DNA of 64,000 nucleotides from DASRAJ01 sp035638255 (GTDB lineage Bacteria; Bacteroidota; Bacteroidia; Chitinophagales; UBA10324): positions 1 to 64,000 of the forward strand of contig DASRAJ010000100.1 of the NCBI GenBank assembly GCA_035638255.1. The letters are read 5' to 3'. Shown piece after piece: positions 58,239 through 64,000 of this stretch; the first letter of the stretch is position 1, and each line of letters starts with the position of its first letter. The position numbers were made by a program, and so were the translations under genes. The notes beneath the pieces are model-generated. The model saw only the letters and a list, made by a program, of their open reading frames with translations, was not told the origin of the DNA and searched no databases.

Positions 58239-59459
58239 ATGAAAATAAAATATCTGTTTATTGGAATGTTGTCTTCTGTGCTTTCGGTGAAAGCGCAGAA
58301 GCCGGACAGCGTTTTTCAGAAGAAAAACATTTCAAAGACAGACATTCAACTGCTCTTCTCTTATTATTCACAGGATGGAAATAATTCAGCTGTTACAGGT
58401 GGCATTGGAACTGAAAAGCTCAGTGTATATGCTCCCAATCTTTCGCTGGAATTTTCCAAAAGAAATCATTCGATAAAGATAGATGGGGGAGTAGATGTGG
58501 TCACGTCTGCCTCAACTGATAACATTGATTTTGTAAAATCATCAGCATCCTATACTGATTCACGAAGTTATGCTCATGTTGATTATCAGCGGTCACTTCC
58601 AAAAAGTCATCTTGACCTTGGAGTGAAAACAGGATTTTCAATTGAGTCAGACTATTTCTCTGTCCCCATCATCATAAATGCCTTGTACACAGAGCCGTCC
58701 CTGTTACGCACTTACTCCATCGTGACAGAATATTTTATTGATGATTTACGCTGGGGAAGATTGAATCCTGATTATTACAAACCGGCATTTCTGATCTACC
58801 CTCAGGAGTTGCGCTACAAAGAATGGTTCGATGAATACAAGCGATACACGAATAATGTCAAGCTTGGATTTACGCAGGCGATCAATAAGCGGATGAATGC
58901 AGGAATTTCTTTCGGGATCAGTTACCAGCATGGCTTGCTCGCTACACCTTTTCATCGGGTGTACTTTAACAATGATTCGTTGCGTGTAGAAAACCTTCCT
59001 GATGAAAGATTCAAAATTCCGGTGGGAGTGAAGCTGAACTATTTCGCGGGCTCACGCACGATCTTAAAAGCCGATTACAATTTTTACACTGACAGTTGGG
59101 GTGTTGTTGCGAATGCACTTCAGTTAGAGTCGGCAATAAAACTTAATCCGAAGTTTACATTGTCTCCCTTTTTCAGAATCTATCATCAATCAGAAGCACG
59201 GTATTTCGCACCATTCAAACAACATAATCCCCTGGAGAAATACTACACTTCCGATTATGACTTATCAAAGTTTGATGCGTACAAATTTGGTTTGGGATTT
59301 CGTTACTCGCCTGTTGCCTATTTGGGCAGAAAATTTTCTTTTAATGAAATTGATCTTCGCTACTCTGCCTACTTTCAAAGCACAAAGCTTCATGCGCAAG
59401 CGATCACGCTGCGGGTGGATATGAGTTTTGAAAAAGCTGCGGAGGAGGAAATGAAATAG
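58239..59459 (+). CDS. DUF3570 outer-membrane beta-barrel protein
   Basis: 406 residues. The signal peptide ends SVKAQ. The rest is rich in alternating, aromatic-ended strands of an outer-membrane barrel: LFSYYSQDGNNSAVTGG, YDLSKFDAYKFGLGFRYSP and the C-terminal ITLRVDMSFEKAAEE. The opening QDGNNSAVTGGIGTEKL is typical of DUF3570. The family co-occurs with DUF4266, ApbE and a thioredoxin-like protein, as here, suggesting a shared envelope redox or metal function. Confidence 0.87.
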   Translation: MKIKYLFIGMLSSVLSVKAQKPDSVFQKKNISKTDIQLLFSYYSQDGNNSAVTGGIGTEKLSVYAPNLSLEFSKRNHSIKIDGGVDVVTSASTDNIDFVKSSASYTDSRSYAHVDYQRSLPKSHLDLGVKTGFSIESDYFSVPIIINALYTEPSLLRTYSIVTEYFIDDLRWGRLNPDYYKPAFLIYPQELRYKEWFDEYKRYTNNVKLGFTQAINKRMNAGISFGISYQHGLLATPFHRVYFNNDSLRVENLPDERFKIPVGVKLNYFAGSRTILKADYNFYTDSWGVVANALQLESAIKLNPKFTLSPFFRIYHQSEARYFAPFKQHNPLEKYYTSDYDLSKFDAYKFGLGFRYSPVAYLGRKFSFNEIDLRYSAYFQSTKLHAQAITLRVDMSFEKAAEEEMK

Positions 59460-59560
59460 ATCGAAAAAATGATGGGTTCGAAAACACTTCTGATAATTCA
59501 CGGAGAAGAAAATCGCCCTAATTTTAAAGCTCATTCGACACATCTCCGGGAATAGCCGTC

Positions 59561-60130
59561 ATGATTCGTTTCAAAGAATATCTTACGAAGAACTATAAAA
59601 TGGCTGAAAGCGAGTGGGCAATGCTTTACCCTTATGCTGAATTGCAGCAACTGAAACGGGGAGAGTATTTTGTCTGGGAAGGAAAAGTTTGTCGCTCTAT
59701 GGGTTTTATCTCTGAAGGTGTTATGCGCTATCTGCGGTTTGAAGAAAACGGTGAGGAAACAACCTGTTACTTTTTGGGAGAGAATGATTTTGTGGGCGAT
59801 CCCGAATCATTTCTCTCGCAGCAACCCTCGAAAATAAATGCCTCAGCAATTACAGAATGCGTGCTGGTCACTCTTTCTTATGAGAGCTATCAGAAAATCT
59901 CAAAAACTTTCCCTCGTTTCAATGAGATATTCCTCGATGTCGACATTAAAACTTCACGAAGCTTGTTCAACCAAAGAGATTTACTGATTAATAGAGATGC
60001 TGCAGCAAAGTATCAGGCATTCATTGAGCAATACCCTCACATTTTATCACGTGTACCGCTGAGCTATGTAGCTTCTTTTCTGTGCATTGCACAACAATCG
60101 CTGAGCAGGCTGAGAAAGCAACTATCCTGA
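59561..60130 (+). CDS. Crp/Fnr family transcriptional regulator
   Basis: 189 residues. An N-terminal cyclic-nucleotide-binding-like domain (LKRGEYFVWEGKVCRSMGFI, then GDPESFLSQQPS) and a C-terminal HTH (PLSYVASFLCIAQQSLSRLR). The conserved Arg and acidic residues of cAMP binding are not evident, so the ligand may differ. It is followed about 100 bases later by the fatty acid hydroxylase gene, which it may control. Confidence 0.88.
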   Translation: MIRFKEYLTKNYKMAESEWAMLYPYAELQQLKRGEYFVWEGKVCRSMGFISEGVMRYLRFEENGEETTCYFLGENDFVGDPESFLSQQPSKINASAITECVLVTLSYESYQKISKTFPRFNEIFLDVDIKTSRSLFNQRDLLINRDAAAKYQAFIEQYPHILSRVPLSYVASFLCIAQQSLSRLRKQLS

Positions 60131-60230
60131 ATACGCCCTCTGATTTTTTAACAAATGTGAAACCGATTCTTTTTGTGATCATGGAATTTTGGTGTGTGAT
60201 AGAATTCAAACACACATAAAATTCAAAGCC

Positions 60231-61025
60231 ATGATCGAAACATTGAATCATCTTCAACCAATTCTCATTATTGTTTCACTCACCTTTTTCTTTTCACTCG
60301 AATCATTTATTCCTGATGTAACTGAATTCAGAAACAGGAAGAAGCATACATTGCGCAACCTGGTGCTGTCGCTTCTTTGTTTTATCGCCAATGGAATAGG
60401 AGCAACGTGGCTCACGTACTGGATGCTTTTTATTCAGCAGCACGAATTGGGGTTGCTGAATGCCCTTCATATCAATGCAGTTACCGCAGCCGTTGCAGGA
60501 GTGTTGCTTGTTGATCTCGATAGTTACATCCTTCATCGTTTAGCTCACAGAATTCCGGTGATGTGGAGACTGCATCGTGTTCATCACAGCGATAATCAGC
60601 TTGATTCTACTTCATCGCTTCGCGTTCATCCGCTCGAGGTAATGTTGCAGATTACATGGCGCAGCATTACGTATGCACTGCTTGGAATTCCTGTGCCCTC
60701 GTTCATCATTTTTTCAACTTTAATGCTTCCTCTTTTATTTATTCAGCATGCTAACATCAGGTTTCCCAAAAAGGCGGAAAGTATTCTGAGCTTTGTCTTT
60801 GTAACTTCATCGTGGCATCGGGTACACCATAGTGATGAACAACCCTATACTGATTCACACTATGGAAATCTTTTCACCTTTTGGGACAGGATTTTTAAAA
60901 CATATAACAGCAAAGTTCCTGCTTCCCGATTAAAGTTTGGGTTGAAAGGATTAAAAGAAGACACTGCACAGACCATCAAAAGCCAGCTATTGCTGCCATT
61001 CAGGAAAGTGAAACGTGAAGTGTAA
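60231..61025 (+). CDS. sterol desaturase/fatty acid hydroxylase family protein
   Basis: About 264 residues from ATG at 60231. Hydrophobic helices surround a di-iron His cluster: ILHRLAHRIP (HxxxH), RLHRVHHSDNQLD (HxxHH) and SSWHRVHHSDEQPYTDSHYG. This is the FA_hydroxylase family that hydroxylates or desaturates lipids in the membrane, as in sterol, carotenoid or fatty acid C2-hydroxylases. The substrate here is unknown. The Crp-like gene precedes it on the same strand. Confidence 0.9.
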   Translation: MIETLNHLQPILIIVSLTFFFSLESFIPDVTEFRNRKKHTLRNLVLSLLCFIANGIGATWLTYWMLFIQQHELGLLNALHINAVTAAVAGVLLVDLDSYILHRLAHRIPVMWRLHRVHHSDNQLDSTSSLRVHPLEVMLQITWRSITYALLGIPVPSFIIFSTLMLPLLFIQHANIRFPKKAESILSFVFVTSSWHRVHHSDEQPYTDSHYGNLFTFWDRIFKTYNSKVPASRLKFGLKGLKEDTAQTIKSQLLLPFRKVKREV

Positions 61026-61077
61026 GTTGATGTCTTTAAGGCTTTCTAAACTTGTCATTATAGTTCAATCTTCCGAA

Positions 61078-61102
61078 GGAAAATTGATTTTGATAATTTT
61101 CC
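61078..61102. repeat. hairpin repeat left of hicAB
   Basis: GGAAAATT (61078-61085) pairs with AATTTTCC (61095-61102). The core GATTTTGATAATTTTC is shared, with one change, by the hairpin at 61676-61703. It lies 38 bases before hicA. Confidence 0.6.
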
Positions 61103-61139
61103 GAGAAGAAAAAATTGAAGTGATAGATTTGAACTCCTG

Positions 61140-61391
61140 ATGGCAAGCAAGAAAAAGATCTTTGATAAAATTATTCAGGGACAAGCCGACAGGAACATTG
61201 ACTTTGACGATCTTTGCGATATTCTTGAATCACTGACGTTTGGACTCAGGATAAAAGGAAGCCATCATATTTTTTTTAAGGAGGGAATTGAGGAGATCAT
61301 TAACATTCAACCCGATGGCAACAAGGCGAAGGCGTATCAGGTGAAGCAAGTACGAAATATAATTTTGAAGTACAAACTTTCAATCGAATGA
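61140..61391 (+). CDS. hicA: HicA family toxin
   Basis: 83 residues with a dsRBD-like HicA fold: FDDLCDILESLTFGLRIKGS with the catalytic His in GSHHIFF, then INIQPDGNKAKAYQVKQVR. HicA toxins cleave mRNA and tmRNA. It is slightly longer than the classical 60-residue HicA and overlaps hicB by four bases (ATGA). Regulation is expected from the HicB antitoxin. Confidence 0.9.
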   Translation: MASKKKIFDKIIQGQADRNIDFDDLCDILESLTFGLRIKGSHHIFFKEGIEEIINIQPDGNKAKAYQVKQVRNIILKYKLSIE

Positions 61392-61597
61392 GCAAATACG
61401 AAATCATCATCTACTGGAGCAAAGAAGACAATTGCTTCATCGCTGAAGTTCCCGAATTGTCTGGCTGCATGGCTGACGGAAAAACGAATACGGAAGCATT
61501 GGCAAATGTTGAATTGGTGATCGGTGAATGGATTGAAACAGCTCGCTCCCTCGGAAGAAATATTCCTGAGCCGAAAGGAAAATTGATGTATGCATAA
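61388..61597 (+). CDS. hicB: HicB family antitoxin
   Basis: 69 residues: YEIIIYWSKEDNCFIAEVPE, LSGCMADGKTNTEALANVE and IGEWIETARSLGRNIPEPKG are the HicB RNase-H-like core. There is no C-terminal ribbon-helix-helix or HTH domain, so this HicB is the short type and may not bind DNA itself. Co-translated with hicA. Confidence 0.9.
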   Translation: MSKYEIIIYWSKEDNCFIAEVPELSGCMADGKTNTEALANVELVIGEWIETARSLGRNIPEPKGKLMYA

Positions 61598-61675
61598 GTA
61601 AGAGAGGTTATTTTCAGCAGCTCATCAGTTCTCACTCTTTATCGCGGTTTTGTCCCGATGCTGTTTTCTTTTTTT

Positions 61676-61703
61676 TCCGAAAATGATTTTGGTAATTTTC
61701 GGA
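61676..61703. repeat. hairpin repeat right of hicAB
   Basis: TCCGAAAAT (61676-61684) pairs with ATTTTCGGA (61695-61703). It shares the text GATTTTGGTAATTTTC with the hairpin left of hicA, about 600 bases away, so the toxin-antitoxin genes are bracketed by related hairpins. It lies 43 bases before the TfoX-like gene. Confidence 0.6.
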
Positions 61704-61745
61704 GGGAAAAACTTACATCAGGAAACAAAACGAACCTTCAAAATC

Positions 61746-62120
61746 ATGGCAACCAAAACCAAACCATCACCACCCCCCGCTAACAAGATTGCGCTTTATG
61801 AAAGGATAGTTGCGCTTTTTCCTGAAGTAGAAAGAAAGGGGGATAATGTTCCTTACACCTCCCTCAACGGAAATATGTTTTCTTATCTCGCGAAAGATGG
61901 CACTATGGCTTTGCGTCTTCCTGAAAAAGCGCGTGAAGATTTTTTGAAAGAGCACAAATCAAAGTTGATGGAAGCTTACGGCATCGTTCAGAAAGAATAT
62001 GTTGCCGTGCCCGCGACACTGCTGGCGGATGCAAAAGCGATGAAGAAATATTTCGCTCTCAGCTATGAGTATGTAAAATCACTGAAGCCGAAACCAACAA
62101 CACAGAAAAAAGTGAAATAG
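61746..62120 (+). CDS. TfoX-like N-terminal domain protein
   Basis: About 124 residues from ATG at 61746. The pattern SLNGNMFSYLAKDGTMALRL, then PEKAREDFLKEHKSK, KEYVAVPATLL and KKYFALSYEYVKSLKPKP resembles the TfoX/Sxy N-terminal-like family of small cytosolic proteins. An earlier ATG at 61650 adds a poor segment overlapping the hairpin. Function is unknown; the true competence regulator TfoX is much longer. Confidence 0.75.
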   Translation: MATKTKPSPPPANKIALYERIVALFPEVERKGDNVPYTSLNGNMFSYLAKDGTMALRLPEKAREDFLKEHKSKLMEAYGIVQKEYVAVPATLLADAKAMKKYFALSYEYVKSLKPKPTTQKKVK

Positions 62121-62301
62121 AAAAAACGGATGCCTCGTTGATGATTTATTTTTATACCGGGTGTGTATTGGTGCAAACGTGGTAAGTACAATTAGTGGCA
62201 GCCGGAGAATTTTTGTTACGTGTCATTACTGTCAGGAGAAACGTGATCGGGTTGGCGTACAGAGCTGAGCGATTATCTTTATGACATTCTAACCAACCAG
62301 G

Positions 62302-62559
62302 ATGCATCGCAACCACTTCGCCACAATTTTCGCAATTCCGGTGCTGTTACTTTCCATCAGTACATCCGCACAACTTTCATTTCAATCTCTGCTCACAGAT
62401 ACTGCGACTCATTGGATACGTCAATGGAATAAGCCCATAACCACGGTTGATGGCGGGTATATTATCGGAGCCATTTCTTTATACACTGACACAGCAGGTG
62501 ATGAACACTCAAAGTCGGTTTTGGCAAAGCTTCGTCTACAGCCGGGGAAGTCACTATGA
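62302..62559 (+). pseudogene. truncated secreted protein, T9SS-repeat-like N-terminus
   Basis: 85 codons: a signal peptide MHRNHFATIFAIPVLLLSIS ending TSAQ, then DTATHWIRQWNKPITTVDGG and YIIGAISLY, similar to the TxDGGYIVAG repeat units at 18195. The frame ends suddenly after SVLAKLRLQPGKSL, where a normal repeat would read KLDxxGN. No repeats or sorting domain follow. It looks like the 5' fragment of a deleted repeat protein. Confidence 0.5.
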
Positions 62560-62639
62560 GGAATCCGGTATCTTGATCAGACAATAAGGAATGGCTGGAT
62601 GAATCGCTTCAAGAGGGCATAGTTAAAATAATAAAATGA

Positions 62640-63776
62640 TTATTTTTTCCCAAACCACCGCGCTTCCCTGCTTGAGCCAAATTCCTTTTTCTCGCTTACC
62701 AGTGCCTCAGAAGCTTCATTGTAAATTCCGGTGGGCTTGGGACCTGAGAAGAAGTTTGCATCTACGCGCCCTACGCGTCCACCACCGAACTCGATATAGC
62801 ACGGACCATCTCCCTGGTATGGTGCGGGGTGTTCACCGCGTTCCATTTCAGCAACAATGTATGCTGCTGCAATCTTCGCTGATCCTTCAGCAAACACTCC
62901 TGCCTTTGGAGTTCCGGAGCTATTCACATCGCCGATGGCATACACGCCGGGAAACTTTGTTTTAAGATTATTCTTGTCAACCGGTATCCATCCATTCTCA
63001 GCCAATGCACTTTCCAATACAACCTTTGGTGCAACGTGCTTGGGAATACCGACGAACAAATCGAAAGGCATTTCATTTCCGTCATCTAAAACAGCCACAT
63101 GACGTGACGGGTCAATAGACTTAACCACATGATCAGGAATAAAACGAATACCGCGTTCAGCAAAAGCGTGGAGCAATGCCTTTGATGTATCGGGAGATGG
63201 AGGAATCGGCACCCCAAAAGGCATGACTAAACTGATCTCACTCTTATCACGTAAACCGCGCTTGAGAAGAAAGTCATGCATTAGCAGCGCAGCTTCTGTT
63301 GGCGCAGGCGGACATTTAAATGGTGCGCCGCACACGCCAACGATCACTTTGCCTCCTTGAAACGACGGCAACACTTCACGCAAGCGCGCGGCACCCCCGA
63401 ATGTGTAATATTCATTTCCGCCTTCAATGAGTCCCGGGGTTCCCGGCAGATTGTAATCTGCGCCGAGCGCGACCACAAGCACATCAGCTTCATAGCTATT
63501 GCGATCCGTGGTCACTCGTTTTGAAACCGGATCAATCGAGGTAATTGTTTCCTGACGAAACTTCACTCCGGGTTTTACGATCCGATTGTAATAGAGTCGT
63601 ACAGCATCAGGAGTTTTATTTCCAAACATCACATCGAGCTTGGAGAAGCCGAAATAGAAATGATCACTCTTATCAATGAGTGTGAGGTCAAGTTGATCTC
63701 CGATTTTTTCAGAGAGAATGGTGGTGAGTTCAAGTCCGCCGAAACCGGCACCGAGTACAACTATACGTAGCTTCAT
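62640..63776 (-). CDS. FAD-dependent NAD(P)/sulfide:quinone oxidoreductase family
   Basis: 378 residues. The N-terminal FAD Rossmann loop is VLGAGFGGLELT (GxGxxG), the second is VVALGADYNLPG, the SQR-like VCGAPFKCPPAP follows, and ATP/FAD-type GVYAIGDVNS is near residue 290. The Cys in GAPFKCPPAPTE matches the redox Cys region of sulfide:quinone and flavocytochrome c reductases. A membrane-interacting quinone reductase in the cytoplasmic membrane is likely. Monocistronic; the exact donor is uncertain. Confidence 0.83.
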   Translation of the reverse strand: MKLRIVVLGAGFGGLELTTILSEKIGDQLDLTLIDKSDHFYFGFSKLDVMFGNKTPDAVRLYYNRIVKPGVKFRQETITSIDPVSKRVTTDRNSYEADVLVVALGADYNLPGTPGLIEGGNEYYTFGGAARLREVLPSFQGGKVIVGVCGAPFKCPPAPTEAALLMHDFLLKRGLRDKSEISLVMPFGVPIPPSPDTSKALLHAFAERGIRFIPDHVVKSIDPSRHVAVLDDGNEMPFDLFVGIPKHVAPKVVLESALAENGWIPVDKNNLKTKFPGVYAIGDVNSSGTPKAGVFAEGSAKIAAAYIVAEMERGEHPAPYQGDGPCYIEFGGGRVGRVDANFFSGPKPTGIYNEASEALVSEKKEFGSSREARWFGKK

Positions 63777-63845
63777 TTTGTGTTCTTTTTTATTTGCTGT
63801 GAAAATAGATTTTGTTGAAGAAAGGAATTCTTCAAATTAGTTTAA

Positions 63846-63942
63846 CGGCAAAGAGCGCTAAGGATCGCAAAGGTTCGCAAAGAATAAGATTGAAGCTCTG
63901 AATCTTTGCGTTTTCCCTGCGTAACCTTTGCGCCCTTTGCGG
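63846..63942. repeat. GCAAAG-type inverted repeat, second copy
   Basis: The left half has the words GCAAAG three times, spaced about 15-20 and 10 bases; the right half has CTTTGCG and CTTTGC three times. They face each other as an imperfect hairpin, like the one at 13279-13381. No gene lies between 63777 and the window end. Confidence 0.5.
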
Positions 63943-64000
63943 TGCTATTTTCTTACTGCGCAGCAACTTGTGCCCGGGTCCTTAAAGTTTCAGTGTCTTC

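Overview
The window looks like a chromosomal segment of a Bacteroidota bacterium, probably of the Chitinophagales/Sphingobacteriales type and possibly an uncultured lineage. The evidence is several proteins with type IX secretion (T9SS) type A C-terminal domains, -7 promoter boxes of the Bacteroidota form TAnnTTTG, lipoproteins with SC or SCxK lipoboxes, tRNAs without an encoded CCA, and a Bacteroidota-type gene order (ribD/prmC divergent; surE-lpxB; thioredoxin-apbE-DUF4266-DUF3570). There is no rRNA operon, prophage, CRISPR array or complete insertion sequence.

Layout. 1-2.2 kb: small membrane proteins (including an unlisted 55-residue DUF1328 protein) and a single-domain response regulator. 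2.2-13.2 kb: a seven-gene divergent oxidative locus. One arm is a duplicated-domain membrane protein, a DyP-type peroxidase and a cytochrome P450. The other is an alpha/beta hydrolase with Cys at the nucleophile position, a membrane-anchored metallophosphoesterase, a GMC (cholesterol-oxidase-like) oxidoreductase and an MFS transporter. A near-consensus promoter (TTTG-N19-TAGTTTTG) drives the left arm. This is the best candidate for an undescribed pathway, probably oxidation of a hydrophobic lipid or sterol-like substrate. 13.4-24.4 kb: hydrolases, a SIMPL protein, a methyltransferase, lipoproteins, a 278-bp MITE-like element with perfect 20-bp terminal inverted repeats and an 8-bp target duplication, a seven-repeat T9SS protein, a TMTC-like glycosyltransferase and an M2 peptidase. 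24.6-31.7 kb: a thioesterase coupled to a BrkB protein, a membrane-anchored NB-ARC/TPR STAND NTPase, a GT-C glycosyltransferase, a YVTN propeller and YqgE. 31.9-38.6 kb: tRNA-Arg, small redox proteins, ribD and prmC, an M48 lipoprotein and an outer-membrane protein with a 29-bp tandem duplication at its end. 39-47.6 kb: the H+/Na+ pyrophosphatase, DoxX and three tandem T9SS-secreted cytochrome c/PHM-like copper proteins. 47.9-54.8 kb: plsY, an M48 lipoprotein, a tRNA cluster invaded by a GIY-YIG nuclease with a tRNA-like 3' tail, then lpxB, surE and lon. 55-64 kb: an AI-2E-type permease, the thioredoxin/ApbE/DUF4266/DUF3570 cluster, a Crp regulator, a fatty acid hydroxylase, hicAB, a TfoX-like protein and an SQR-like flavoprotein.

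A genome-wide theme is short tandem arrays with a strict 7-nt period, with different unit sequences at different loci. They lie in intergenic DNA but also inside the coding sequences of prmC, lpxB and ribD. Other dispersed repeats (GCAAAG-type hairpins, CTCCTTCAGGAG hairpins, TCCCGA/TCGGGA hairpins) are also present. All functional calls come from reading motifs by eye; no database search was run.
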